From Archangium violaceum (GTDB lineage: Bacteria; Myxococcota; Myxococcia; Myxococcales; Myxococcaceae): a stretch of 64,000 nucleotides of DNA. The stretch spans positions 1 to 64,000 of the forward strand of contig NZ_CP069338.1 in the NCBI RefSeq assembly GCF_016859125.1, written 5' to 3'. Under the pieces are notes generated by a model. That model was not told the DNA's origin. It saw nothing but the letters and a program-made list of their open reading frames with translations, and did not search any database. The first letter of the stretch is position 1. The number at the start of each line of letters is the position of its first letter. A program made the translations under genes and the position numbers. This document shows positions 17,513 through 27,054 of the stretch, piece by piece.

Positions 17513-20500
17513 TGCCGGCGGTCAAGCACCTGGATCCGGTGTTGGGAATTGACCTCCATTTCATCATCACCCCTCCCGGGGCGGTGGTGCCCATTCCCCA
17601 CCCGCATATCGGCATTGTCTTCGACCCGTTCGACTACATCCCCATCATCGGCTCCACGGTGTTGGTCAATGGATTGCCACGGGCGCAGGCGGGAACGGGC
17701 GGTGTGACGCTGCCGCCCCATTTCCCCATTGGTGGCGCCTTCGCCAAGCCGCCCGGCAACGAGAACGAGACGTTCATGGGCAGCTCCACGGTCCTCGTGG
17801 ATGACGAGCCCTTCACCTACATGACGCTGCCGGTGTTGAGCTGTCAGGACATCGGCATGCCCTCGCCGCCGCGCAAGCGGGGACCGGGGGCCAAGACGCT
17901 GCTGCTTCCCACCTCGATCGCGCTGTCCATTCCGGCGGGGCCGCCCGTGATCGTGGGAGGGCCGCCCACGATTTCCCTCTCGGGGTTGATGATGAGGCTG
18001 GCCCTGGGCGCGCTGCTCAAGGGGCTCAAGAAGCTGCGCCAGCTGCAGAAGGCCAGCCGGAAGATGAAGGCCGTGTCCGATCGCCTCCACAAGGCCTTGG
18101 ACAAGGTCCTGGACAAGGTGGGGTTGGGCAAGGGCGGGCGCGATTGGCTCCACAAGAAGCTCTGCACCCTCACCGGACACCCCGTGGACGTGGTGTCGGG
18201 GCGCGTGGTGACCGAGGCGGTGGACTGGGAGCTACCGGGGCCCATTCCGCTCAAGTTCGAGCGCAACTACTCCTCGAGCCTCTCCTGGCGCGACTCGCCG
18301 GTGGGCCACGGCTGGAGCCACTCGCTGGACCTGGCGGTATGGGAGGCGCCGGGGAAGGTGGTGTTCCGGGCGGAGGATGGGCGGGAAATCGAATTCGATG
18401 TGAGCCATTTCCCCAAGCAGCGGGCGCCCCTGGGCCAGGCGGTATTCGCGCCGGTGGACCGGCTGACCCTCAGGCGGATGGGGGAGCTGCAGTGGAGCGT
18501 GGAGACCGCGGGCGGGCTGGTGCACGAGCTGCGCTACGTCGGAGGCGGGCAGCCCGGGTTGTGCCGGGTGACGCGCACGCGCAACCGGACCGGGCATGCC
18601 ATTCATTACGAGTATGACGAGCACGGGCGATTGGACTGGGTGGTGGACAGCGCGCGGCGGCGGCTGCGCCTCGAGCACGACGCGAAGGGACGGTTGGTGC
18701 GAACGTGGTTGCCCCACCCCACGCAGCCGGGGCTCGTGCCCTACAACCGGTATGTGTACTCGGAAGCGGGCGACCTGGTGGCGGCCCATGACGCGCTGGA
18801 GCACTCCGCCCGCTACGAGTACAGCGGCCACCTGTTGGTGCGCGAGACCGACCGCACCGGCCTGAGCTTCTACTTCGAATACGAGGGGGAGGGGGCGGAC
18901 GCCTGGTGCGTGCACACCTGGGGCGATGGCGGCATCTACGACCACCGGCTCTTCTACAACAGGGAGAAGGGCGTCACCGAGGTCACCAACTCCCTGGGCG
19001 ACACCACCGTGTATTTCTCGGATGGCCGCGGCGTGGTGGTGAAGGAGGTGGACCCGCTCGGCAATGTCTGGCGGCGCGACTTCGACGAGGCCATGCGTCT
19101 GGTGAAGGAGGTGGACCCGCTCGGTAATGCCACACTGTATGAGTACGATAAGCAAGGCAACCTGACCAAGCAGTCCGGGGCTGCCGGGGCCACCGTATGT
19201 ATCAAGTATGACGAACGCAATCTCCCCGTGTGTGCCACCGATCCGATGGGGGGAGAGTGGAGCTGGCAGTATGATTCCTGGGGTCAACTGGTTGAGGAAG
19301 TCAACCCTCTGGGAGAGCGGCAGCGGTATGTGTATTCGGGGAGCTTGTTGGTAGCCTTCGTGGGCGCGCAAGGCGGACGGACGACCCTGACCTATGATGA
19401 GTCCGGAAGCCTGGCTGGAATGAAGGACCCGGCAGGCAGTCAGGTATGGCTCAAGCACGACAGGCTCGGGCGGCTCGTGAACGCGAGAGACGAGCATGGT
19501 GCAACCTGGCGCGTCACGCGGGACATCCTTGGCCGCGAGATCCGCCAGGAAGAGACAACAGGCGATACGCTGGAGATGAGCTACAACGCGGAAGGCTACC
19601 TGCTGGAGATCCGGGGAGCGCTGCGGCAGGTCACCTTCGGTTACGCGGGATTCCATCAGATTGCCAGCCGGCAAGAAGGGGGCGCGCGCTTCCTGTTCAG
19701 GCGCGACACGGAAGGCCAATTGGTGGAGGTGGTGAACGCGGCGGAGGAAGCCTACCGGTTCGAGTTGGATGCCTGTGGTCGTGTCACCCAGGAGATAGGG
19801 TTTGATGGCAGGACTTGGCGGTATGAATACGACGCAGCGGGCCGTCCTTGCCGGGTCGTCCATCCCAGTCAGCGCGCCGACCGGTTTGCCTTCGACAAGG
19901 CGGGTCGGCTGAGCGAAGTGCTCTACGGGGATGGGTCCTTCCGCCGTTTCCGCTACCGCCCGGATGGCATGCTGGTGGAAGCCGAGTGCGAGAGCGGAAA
20001 CGTGGTGCTCGAGCGTGACGCGGTAGGCCGAGTGGTGCGCGAGCAACAGCCGTGGGGTTGGGTGGCGTCAGACTATGAGACAGGCACTGGGCGGGTTCAG
20101 GTCCGCAGCTCGCAGGGGTCACAGCAGCAGATCGTCCGGGATGTGCTGGGTCAGGTGCAGAGTCTGACAATGACCTCGCCTCGCAGGCCCGCCCCCTGGG
20201 TGGCATGGTTCGCCAATGCAGGTGGGCAGGAGGTGGAGCGACGGTTCCCGGGAGGTGTTGTTTCAAGCTGGCAGTACGATGCCGCAGGCCGTCCGCTCAC
20301 CCACTTCACCCGAGTGAGAAGCGAGCTCGAGTTGCAGCGAGCCTACCGGTGGCGGGGAGAGGAGCAACTCGCCGCCTTGATCGATGCATGGCAAGGTACA
20401 ACCAGCTACCTCCACGATGCGCGCGGCAGATTGGTGGGCGCCAGACTGGCGGATGGCAGCTCGCAGTACCACGTCATGGATTCGGTGGGTAACCTCTTCA

Positions 20501-21567
20501 AACAGCCGGACAGGAGTGACCGGCACTACGGTCGCGGGGGATGGCTGGAGCAGGCAGACGGCGTACGCTACACCTACGACGAGGAGGGCAATCTCACCGC
20601 TCGTCATGAGCCGGATGGAGGGGTCTGGCGCTACTTCTGGAGCGGCACTGGACTGTCGCGCGAGATCCACCGCCCAGACGGCAAGTGCGTCCGTTTCGAG
20701 TACGATGCTTTTGGCCGCCGGACGCGCAAGCAACTCCTGGCTCAGGGTGATGGCCCGGCCGAGCGTGTCGAGTCCGAGAACCGCTGGCTTTGGGATGGCC
20801 CCCTTCCGCTCGAGGAAGAGTCATCCCTCGATGGGCTCACGACCTGGGTCTTCAAACCCGATACCCTGGCACTGCTTGGCAAGGAAGATGATGCCGGCCG
20901 TTACTCCGCGGTGACCGATCACCTGGGTGTACCCTCTTCGCTCTACGACGAAGCCGGTCAACCGGCTTGGCGTGCGGCGCTGGACCTCTTCGGGTGTCCC
21001 CAGGTGGAAGTGGATGGGACGCCTTGCCCCTGGCGATGGCCGGGGCAGTACGAGGATCCGGAGACCGGGCTCTACTACAACCGCTTCCGCTATTATGATC
21101 CACGTACAGGCTGCTATATCAGCCAGGATCCCATCCGACTGGCAGGAGGACTCGAGCTTTATGCCTATGTGCCTGATCCTCTCATTTGGATGGATCCCTT
21201 CGGCCTCGCGGGCATTCTCAACAGGGGCGGGGCATTTTCCGTGCTTGACAAAGCCAAACTGGCGGGCCAAGTGGGTCACCATATGCCGCAGAATGCCTTC
21301 CTCCAGCTGGTTGGCATTCCGAGAGGTGCTGGACCTGCGCTGGGTATGACGGATGCGGACCATGCGCTGACTCGCACCTTCAGGGGCAAGGGCAAGTTCA
21401 CCATGCGTATCGACGCGGGCTTGTCCGCACGGCAGCGGCTGGCCCTCGACATCCGAGACATCCGAAAGCTCTTCGGATCCAAATATAACAAGGGATTGAG
21501 GGAAGTCATCGAATATGCGCAGAACCATCCTGACTTCAAGAAGCCTCCCAAGGCTCCATGCAAGTGA
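17509..21567 (+). CDS. PAAR-like/Rhs polymorphic toxin B with different GHH tip
   Basis: 1352 residues. Residues 1-538 match toxin A (PAAR-like region, linker, DUF6531-type entry, first YD repeats). After base 19124 the YD repeats remain homologous but clearly diverged, to the core end RYYDPRTGCYISQDPIR and WMDPFGL near residue 1233. The 119-residue tip is different from toxin A. It has GQVGHHMPQNAFLQLVG, then DADHALTRTFRGKGK, and ends in GLREVIEYAQ, again a GHH-signature HNH/EndoVII-like pattern. The lower GC and odd codon use after 19125 compared with the shared part suggest a different history. Immunity candidate at 21580. Confidence 0.85.
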   Translation: MMPAVKHLDPVLGIDLHFIITPPGAVVPIPHPHIGIVFDPFDYIPIIGSTVLVNGLPRAQAGTGGVTLPPHFPIGGAFAKPPGNENETFMGSSTVLVDDEPFTYMTLPVLSCQDIGMPSPPRKRGPGAKTLLLPTSIALSIPAGPPVIVGGPPTISLSGLMMRLALGALLKGLKKLRQLQKASRKMKAVSDRLHKALDKVLDKVGLGKGGRDWLHKKLCTLTGHPVDVVSGRVVTEAVDWELPGPIPLKFERNYSSSLSWRDSPVGHGWSHSLDLAVWEAPGKVVFRAEDGREIEFDVSHFPKQRAPLGQAVFAPVDRLTLRRMGELQWSVETAGGLVHELRYVGGGQPGLCRVTRTRNRTGHAIHYEYDEHGRLDWVVDSARRRLRLEHDAKGRLVRTWLPHPTQPGLVPYNRYVYSEAGDLVAAHDALEHSARYEYSGHLLVRETDRTGLSFYFEYEGEGADAWCVHTWGDGGIYDHRLFYNREKGVTEVTNSLGDTTVYFSDGRGVVVKEVDPLGNVWRRDFDEAMRLVKEVDPLGNATLYEYDKQGNLTKQSGAAGATVCIKYDERNLPVCATDPMGGEWSWQYDSWGQLVEEVNPLGERQRYVYSGSLLVAFVGAQGGRTTLTYDESGSLAGMKDPAGSQVWLKHDRLGRLVNARDEHGATWRVTRDILGREIRQEETTGDTLEMSYNAEGYLLEIRGALRQVTFGYAGFHQIASRQEGGARFLFRRDTEGQLVEVVNAAEEAYRFELDACGRVTQEIGFDGRTWRYEYDAAGRPCRVVHPSQRADRFAFDKAGRLSEVLYGDGSFRRFRYRPDGMLVEAECESGNVVLERDAVGRVVREQQPWGWVASDYETGTGRVQVRSSQGSQQQIVRDVLGQVQSLTMTSPRRPAPWVAWFANAGGQEVERRFPGGVVSSWQYDAAGRPLTHFTRVRSELELQRAYRWRGEEQLAALIDAWQGTTSYLHDARGRLVGARLADGSSQYHVMDSVGNLFKQPDRSDRHYGRGGWLEQADGVRYTYDEEGNLTARHEPDGGVWRYFWSGTGLSREIHRPDGKCVRFEYDAFGRRTRKQLLAQGDGPAERVESENRWLWDGPLPLEEESSLDGLTTWVFKPDTLALLGKEDDAGRYSAVTDHLGVPSSLYDEAGQPAWRAALDLFGCPQVEVDGTPCPWRWPGQYEDPETGLYYNRFRYYDPRTGCYISQDPIRLAGGLELYAYVPDPLIWMDPFGLAGILNRGGAFSVLDKAKLAGQVGHHMPQNAFLQLVGIPRGAGPALGMTDADHALTRTFRGKGKFTMRIDAGLSARQRLALDIRDIRKLFGSKYNKGLREVIEYAQNHPDFKKPPKAPCK

Positions 21568-21579
21568 AAGGCTCAGCTC

Positions 21580-22260
21580 ATGACTCGAACCATGGAAAAG
21601 TGGGGACCCCAGCTGGAGCAATCCGGGTGGATCGTCATTCCTGGTGACGCCAGCGCTTCGCACCTCTTTGGTGGCCGTTCATGGCAAATCCAGGGAGGAG
21701 CCGATTCATTTCCAGCACCGGGGCTGTTGCTATCCCTGGACCTGGGAGCCCTGCCGGAGGCGGGCTTCGCGGCAGGGTCTCAACTTCCCCTGGCGCTCCA
21801 TTACAACTGCGATCTGGGCGAGCAAGCGCAGGAGTACGAGTTCGATGTGCAGACAAAGCAGATCAAGTGGCTCGCGGGTAATTGTGCCTCCGGGCATCCA
21901 CTTCCCCTTGAGGATCGGCTTCCCGAGCCACTGCCCGAGCGGCACGTGTCACTTCGTCCCATGACGCGTGACGAGGTTCCCGGTGATGAAGACCGGTATT
22001 GGGCGGCGTGTGACAGTTTCTTGGGGGGGAGTGGTTTTCTCCGGGTCCTGGGTGCTCCCGTCTGGCTCTCGGAGCCGATGGAGGCAGTCTGCGGTTGCGG
22101 ACAGCACATGCGGTATGTTGCCAGCCTGGGGTATGAGGTATTTGGCAGACCCTCGCTATTTCTCGAGGGGGAGCAGGTGCTCTTTTTGGGAGAGATGGCG
22201 TTCTACTTCTTCCTCTGCGCGGATTGTCGCCGGGTCCGCGTGCTCTCCCAGTCCTCGTGA
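21580..22260 (+). CDS. DUF1963-like immunity candidate for toxin B
   Basis: 226 residues from ATG, 12 bp after the toxin stop. The order of features resembles long DUF1963 (YwqG-type) proteins. An early FGGRSWQ segment is followed by LLLSLDLGALP and LPLALHYNCDLG. Near the end are a GAPVWLSEPM strand, then CGCGQHM, then GEMAFYFFLCADCRR, where four Cys could bind zinc. DUF1963 proteins occur as immunity partners in polymorphic toxin loci. The partner role comes from position; the family call is by eye. Confidence 0.6.
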   Translation: MTRTMEKWGPQLEQSGWIVIPGDASASHLFGGRSWQIQGGADSFPAPGLLLSLDLGALPEAGFAAGSQLPLALHYNCDLGEQAQEYEFDVQTKQIKWLAGNCASGHPLPLEDRLPEPLPERHVSLRPMTRDEVPGDEDRYWAACDSFLGGSGFLRVLGAPVWLSEPMEAVCGCGQHMRYVASLGYEVFGRPSLFLEGEQVLFLGEMAFYFFLCADCRRVRVLSQSS

Positions 22261-22262
22261 GC

Positions 22263-22646
22263 AGGCGTCAGCTGGCCGCGTGCTTCGAGGAGGCCCCGCC
22301 CGAGCAGCAGCGGGAGTGGCGCGAGGCCATCGCGCGGCACCACCAGCAGCTCGCGGTGTGGGCGGAGAATTGCCCGGAGAACTTCCGCGCGCTCGAGCGG
22401 CTCGTCTTCGCGGAGCGGGCCCGCCTCGACGGGCGCTCGGAGGAGGCGACGCGGGCCTACGAAGAGGCCATCCGCGTGGCCCGGGAGAACGGGGCCACGC
22501 AGTACCTGGGGCTGGCCTTCGGGCTCCACGCGAGCGCGCTGGCGGCGCAGATGCTCAAGGGCCAACTCACCCTGAAGAGCAAGGGGCCGGGCCAGGGCGC
22601 CGTCGCCACGCTGGAGCTTCCACTCACCTCGGCAGGGGCTCCGTAG
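22263..22646 (+). pseudogene. Remnant of a large TPR-kinase signalling protein
   Basis: The encoded segment has ENFRALERLVFAERARLDGR, then EEATRAYEEAIRVARENGAT and YLGLAFGLHASALAA. This is typical of the TPR region in multidomain Ser/Thr kinase-ATPase-histidine kinases of myxobacteria. It then jumps to KGQLTLKSKGPGQGAVATLELPL, like the last strand of a histidine-kinase ATPase domain. The intervening hundreds of residues are missing, so it is an internal deletion relic. A small protein could still be made from 22224 or 22260. Confidence 0.55.
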
Positions 22647-22659
22647 CGGCCTGGTAGAG

Positions 22660-22900
22660 TCAGCCCCCGAGCTTCGTGAACTGATGGGGGTAGCTCGACG
22701 CCGGTCCGGAGGCGAGCTCCACGAACAGGCTCACCTCGAAGTAGATGGCGCCCACTCCGGCCACCACCTCACCGACGTAGGCGTTCCGCCTCCTCACCCG
22801 GCGTGAAGAGCTTGATCCGCCGCGTACCCGCGCAGGTGCCATCCATCGTCCAGAGGTCGTTGTGTCTTCCTCGTCCTGGGCGAAGAAAATGACTCACATC
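22660..22900 (-). pseudogene. ELWxxDGT-repeat protein remnant
   Basis: Minus-strand sequence near 22836-22865 reads NDLWTMDGTCAGTRRIKL, close to the ELWxxDGTxxGT repeat found in large secreted myxobacterial proteins. The preceding FFAQDEED is in another frame, so the repeat is broken. Downstream (22660-22790) a second open stretch, with VGAIYFEVSLFVELASGP, is unassigned. No full gene can be drawn. Confidence 0.4.
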
Positions 22901-22947
22901 GCAGCTCGCCAGCGCAACAATCATTGTCACCCCCGCACATACCAGCG

Positions 22948-22978
22948 AACCCCATAGGGGTAACCATGTATGGGGGTT
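22948..22978. promoter_or_regulatory. Inverted repeat upstream of the ATP-grasp operon
   Basis: AACCCCATA (22948-22956) and TATGGGGGTT (22969-22978) form a 9-bp inverted repeat with one extra G and a 12-base spacer, about 105 bp before the operon start. It could be an operator or a small hairpin. No clear -35/-10 pair was seen beside it. Confidence 0.35.
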
Positions 22979-23083
22979 GCTCGATCCACCCCCATGTCAG
23001 ACGGGGCGGGTACTGGTGCAGCACGCGTCTCTTCCGGGATACGGCTGAATTCCAGGGAAGAACACTCCTCGACAGGGATCACA

Positions 23084-24451
23084 ATGAGCGACTCAGTGGC
23101 GATGGAGGCCGCCTCGTTCTACGACGGGCTCCTGACGGATGGTCTTGCCGGACCGATGCACGAACAGTTCGCGGACGCCATGCGCGCCCGAAAGCTGCTC
23201 TTCGGAGACAGGCTCCGCTGCAACGTGCTCCGTCCTCGCTTCATTGGCGAGCGCACCTATCAGGAGGTGCAGCGCGGGGCCGTCGTCGTCACCCGCGCGC
23301 TGACGAGCCTCCACGACCGGCTCGCCCGCAGCGCGGAACTGCGCCAGGAGCTCGGCGTCCCTCCCCTCATCGAGGCGTTCGCGAATCTCGACGGCGGCAC
23401 GGCGGTGGACCCCATCGTCGGGCGCCTCGATGGTCTGTTGGACACCACGGGGAGCATCCAGTTCATCGAATACAACCCCATCCCCGGGGCCAGCATCGAA
23501 GTGGATGAGCTCGCGGATATCTTCCGCGAGTTGCCGCCCATGCGGCGGCTCGCGGAACGCTACGACTGCTACGCGCCACCCACCCGGCCGCCGCTGATGG
23601 AAGCGCTGCGCAGGAGTACCGCCCAGATGGGTGTGGGCGCCCGGCCCCCGGGCGTGGCCATCGTCGGTGTCATCGCCGCCAAGAACCAACCCAGCATCGA
23701 CACGCTGCAACAGTTCCTGCAACAGCAGGGAGCGCCCGTGCGGGTGGCCTCGCCCGTGGACGATTGGGAGCTCCTCCCGGAGGGTCTCCATGTCGGGGGC
23801 ACCCGGGTGGATGTCCTCGTCTTCCCCTACATCGCCACCGCGTTGGAGCTGGTCACGCGCCACAGCGCCCGCCACCCCGTGGTCGAGGCGGTCCGCTCGG
23901 GGCGGGCCTTTATCCTCAATGGCATGTTCCGCAGCATGCTCCTGGGCTCCAAGCAGCTCTTCGCGCTCCTGAGTGATCCGGAGTGCGCCCACCTGGGAGA
24001 CCCGGAGCTCATCGCGGAGGCCCGCTCCTACGTGCCGTGGACCCGGCGGGTGCGAGAGGGAAAGACAATCCACGAGGGCCGGAAGGTCGACCTGCTGGAG
24101 CATGTCCGCGAGCACCGCGAGCGCTTCGTGCTCAAGCCGGAGCATGGCACCGGTGGAGAGGGCGTCGTGCTCGGCCGGGAGTGCTCGGCGGAGGACTGGG
24201 AGGCGGCCCTGGAGCGCGCACGGGCAGTCCCCCACGTCGTGCAGGAGCGTGTCGAGACGCCCCGTGAGTCCTATCCCGTCCCGTCCGTGGAGGGCTTGCG
24301 CTTCGAGGAGCATCACTCGGATCTCAATCCCTACGTCTGGAGTGACAGCTCCGTGTCCGGCTGCATGGTGCGTCTGGCGAAGGGCGCACTGCTCAACATG
24401 AACGCGGCGGGCTCGATGACCCCCCTCTTCGTCATCCGTGGCCGGCGGTGA
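23084..24451 (+). CDS. Circularly permuted ATP-grasp-like ligase 1
   Basis: 455 residues from MSDSVAMEAASF; an upstream in-frame ATG at 22970 would add sequence overlapping the inverted repeat and is less likely. Conserved blocks are VLRPRFIGE, IVGRLDGLLD, FIEYNPIPGA, AFILNGMFRSMLLGSKQLF, and near the end RFVLKPEHGTGGEGVVLG. The glycine-rich nucleotide loop thus lies C-terminal, as in glutathionylspermidine-synthase-like permuted ATP-grasp enzymes. It is a paralogue of the protein at 27051. It likely forms an amide bond or activates a carboxylate with ATP; the substrate is unknown. First gene of a three-gene operon. Confidence 0.75.
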   Translation: MSDSVAMEAASFYDGLLTDGLAGPMHEQFADAMRARKLLFGDRLRCNVLRPRFIGERTYQEVQRGAVVVTRALTSLHDRLARSAELRQELGVPPLIEAFANLDGGTAVDPIVGRLDGLLDTTGSIQFIEYNPIPGASIEVDELADIFRELPPMRRLAERYDCYAPPTRPPLMEALRRSTAQMGVGARPPGVAIVGVIAAKNQPSIDTLQQFLQQQGAPVRVASPVDDWELLPEGLHVGGTRVDVLVFPYIATALELVTRHSARHPVVEAVRSGRAFILNGMFRSMLLGSKQLFALLSDPECAHLGDPELIAEARSYVPWTRRVREGKTIHEGRKVDLLEHVREHRERFVLKPEHGTGGEGVVLGRECSAEDWEAALERARAVPHVVQERVETPRESYPVPSVEGLRFEEHHSDLNPYVWSDSSVSGCMVRLAKGALLNMNAAGSMTPLFVIRGRR

Positions 24452-24480
24452 GCCGCCCCCCTCCCCCGAGGACATCCCCC

Positions 24481-27054
24481 ATGACCACTGCTCCAAAGCC
24501 GAATTCCACTCCTCCGCCAATGCCTCACCACCTGCGCTCCCTGGGATACGGCTGGTCGGTGTGGAAGGACTTCCTGCTGCGCGGCGCGGGCTTTCCCGTG
24601 AAATACATCCTCCAACTGGGGAGCCCCGAGCTCGCCAGGAGCGTCGACCGGATGCTCGAACTCGAGCGGGAATTGCGTGAGGCGATCGCCACCGCGGACC
24701 GGCTCTGTGAGCAGCAGCAACACCAGCTCCATGGCCCCCGGTGGAAGTTGCTCACCCGGGTGCGCAAGGCATTGAGGACGGGCCACTACGCGAAGCTGGC
24801 GGAGTGGGACGGACCCGGAGCGGAGGAATTGGAGCGGGTGCGCCGGGCGGCGGAGGTGCTCGAGGCCCACCGGCTCCAGACGGGTCAGGCCCTGGAGTGG
24901 GAAAACCTGCGGCTGGGCACGGAGCTGCGACACTTGTCCCGGCAGGAGCGCTTTGGGGAGGCGGTGCTCTGGCAGAACCGCACCGCCTATCACACGGGCG
25001 TGAGGCACCTGCTGGAGACCCCCGTGGGCGATCGGAGCAGCTCCGCTCGCTCCAAGGAGCGCTTCGTCGCCAACTACGCCCAGCGCTACTGCACCAAGAA
25101 CGACTCCATCGGATTCTTCGGGCCCACGGCCTGGGGGGAATTCCTGGAGGAGGGGGCGCCGCTCACCTGCCGTCCCGGACCCGACCTCCTCGGCGCCAGG
25201 CGGACCTTCCTGGAGTATTGGGCCGTGGACGCGCTGTGCGCCGTGCTCTCCGCCCTGCCCGACATGCGGCCCTGGATGGCGCCCCGGCGCATGCCCCTCG
25301 TCCGGCTCGAGGGCTCGACCCTGTACACCCCACTGGGCACCGATGAGCTGGAGCCCCTCGAGGCCCGGGTGTTCGCGGCGTGTGACGGAGAGCGGACCGC
25401 AGCGTCCATTGCTCGCAGCCTGCTCGAGGAGCCCCCGCCCGGCCCGCGCACCGAGCAGGACGTCTACGAGGTGCTCGAGGGGCTCGCCTCCCGGAGGCTC
25501 ATCTTCTGGGCGCTGGAGGTACCCACGTCGGGCCGGAGCACCTTCACGGGCATCCTGCGCGCGCAACTCGAGCGCATCGAGGACGCGCCCCTGCGTGAGC
25601 ACGCGCTGTCCATGCTGGGCGAGTTGGAAGCCGCCCGCGAGTCCGTGGCCCGCGCGGCCGGCGACGTCGGAGCCCTGGACGTAGCCCTGGGGCAGGTGGA
25701 GGAGACGTTCTCCCGTCTCACCGGCGCCGCCTCCTCCCGCAAGGGGGGCCAGCTCTACGCGGGGCGCACCCTCATCTACGAGGACTGCCGCCGGGACATG
25801 GAGATCTCCGTGGGCCCGCAGCTGCGCGAGCGGCTGGGCCCCACGCTCGCCCTGCTGCTCCAGGGCAGCCGCTGGGTGACGTACCACATGAGCCTCGCAT
25901 ACGCGGACGTGTTCATGCGGCTCTACGAGGAGGCCCGGAGCGAGGCGGGCTCGGACACGGTGGAGATGACCCACTACTGGGTGCGCATGGCCGAGCAGAT
26001 CCCCAAAGCCGGCGGCAGCTTCCCGGAAACGGTGCAGGCCGTGCTCACCGAGTTCCAGCGTCGCTGGTCGGCACTGTTCGGACTTCCCTCGGACGCCCGG
26101 CGGATCGAGCTGTCCAGCCAGGCGCTCCTGCCACGCATCGCCGAGACCTTCGGCGCCCCCGGGCCCGGCTGGCCCACGGCCCGCCAGCACTCACCGGACA
26201 TCATGATCGCCGCGAGGAGCGTCGAGGACATCGCGCGGAACGACTACCGGTTCGTCATCGGCGAGCTCCACATGGGGATGAACACGATCGACCAGGAGCT
26301 CTTCTCCGATGACCACGACCAGCCCTCCCTGCTCGGCGAGTGGATGGGCCACGACCTCCAGCGGGGGCGCGTCACGCCCACCATTCCGAAGGCCATCGCC
26401 TCCAGCCGCGCCTCCTATGGCCTCACCTGGCACCCGGAGGACGCCTGCGTCGAGTTCGAGGAGGCCCGCTCCTTCCGTTCCCGGTACCGGACGTTCGCCA
26501 TCGCCGATCTGGTGATTCAACGGCTCGATGGGCGGCTCCAGGTCCGCACCCGGGATGGGCGCGAGCGGTGGGACCTCATCGCCTTCCTCGACGCCCTGCT
26601 GTCCAGTCCCCGTATCTCGATGCTGCCCGCCGCCTCGCACACGCCCCGTATCACCGTGGATGGCGTCGTCGTGTGGCGCGAGAGCTGGCAGTTCACGCCG
26701 GAGGACATGGCCTTCGCCCATCGCGAGTCCGCGCTGGAGCGGTTCGCCGGGGCCCGGGAGCTGGCCCTCGCCCATGGCCTGCCCCGGTTCATGTTCGTCA
26801 AGGCCTCGGCCGAGAAGAAGCCCTGCTACCTCGACCTGTGCAGCCCGCTCTACGTCGAGAACCTGGCGCACCTGGTCCGCCGCTCCACCTCCATCACGCT
26901 GAGCGAGATGATCCCCGCCCCCGACGAGTGCTGGCTGTCGGATGCCCGGGGCGACACCTACACCTGCGAGCTGCGCATCGTGGCCGTGGATCCAGAGCCG
27001 TGGTCCCCGCGCCGGGTCCCCGAGTCGCAAACCCCCACCGCGAGGCCCGAATGA
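24481..27054 (+). CDS. Small LanB-like dehydratase-family protein, PEARL candidate
   Basis: 857 residues from the ATG at 24481, with GAGGAC eight bases upstream; a GTG at 24448 overlapping the preceding stop is the alternative. Hallmarks of the lantibiotic-dehydratase N-terminal family: FVANYAQRYCTKNDSIGFFG near residue 200, a central helical region, and LPRFMFVKASAEKKPCYLDL near residue 770. Full LanB enzymes use Glu-tRNA to activate Ser/Thr and carry a separate elimination domain. That domain is not evident and the length fits small LanBs, including PEARLs that add amino acids from tRNA to a carrier peptide. No scaffold peptide is seen nearby. The flanking paralogous ATP-grasp genes are unusual partners. 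Confidence 0.75.
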   Translation: MTTAPKPNSTPPPMPHHLRSLGYGWSVWKDFLLRGAGFPVKYILQLGSPELARSVDRMLELERELREAIATADRLCEQQQHQLHGPRWKLLTRVRKALRTGHYAKLAEWDGPGAEELERVRRAAEVLEAHRLQTGQALEWENLRLGTELRHLSRQERFGEAVLWQNRTAYHTGVRHLLETPVGDRSSSARSKERFVANYAQRYCTKNDSIGFFGPTAWGEFLEEGAPLTCRPGPDLLGARRTFLEYWAVDALCAVLSALPDMRPWMAPRRMPLVRLEGSTLYTPLGTDELEPLEARVFAACDGERTAASIARSLLEEPPPGPRTEQDVYEVLEGLASRRLIFWALEVPTSGRSTFTGILRAQLERIEDAPLREHALSMLGELEAARESVARAAGDVGALDVALGQVEETFSRLTGAASSRKGGQLYAGRTLIYEDCRRDMEISVGPQLRERLGPTLALLLQGSRWVTYHMSLAYADVFMRLYEEARSEAGSDTVEMTHYWVRMAEQIPKAGGSFPETVQAVLTEFQRRWSALFGLPSDARRIELSSQALLPRIAETFGAPGPGWPTARQHSPDIMIAARSVEDIARNDYRFVIGELHMGMNTIDQELFSDDHDQPSLLGEWMGHDLQRGRVTPTIPKAIASSRASYGLTWHPEDACVEFEEARSFRSRYRTFAIADLVIQRLDGRLQVRTRDGRERWDLIAFLDALLSSPRISMLPAASHTPRITVDGVVVWRESWQFTPEDMAFAHRESALERFAGARELALAHGLPRFMFVKASAEKKPCYLDLCSPLYVENLAHLVRRSTSITLSEMIPAPDECWLSDARGDTYTCELRIVAVDPEPWSPRRVPESQTPTARPE

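Larger units (their letters stand above)
12598..19124. repeat. Right copy of the 6.5-kb direct duplication
   Basis: This is the second copy of 1-6529. Its right boundary is sharp: after a shared stretch ending in the codons for Asp-Pro-Leu-Gly, the two rhs genes become merely homologous. Copy 2 has lost one base in the recombinase gene (near 15388) and one in the TPR gene (near 16818). It gained one base in the AbiEii remnant (near 14309). These are either real inactivating slips or sequencing errors in homopolymers. Confidence 0.97.
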
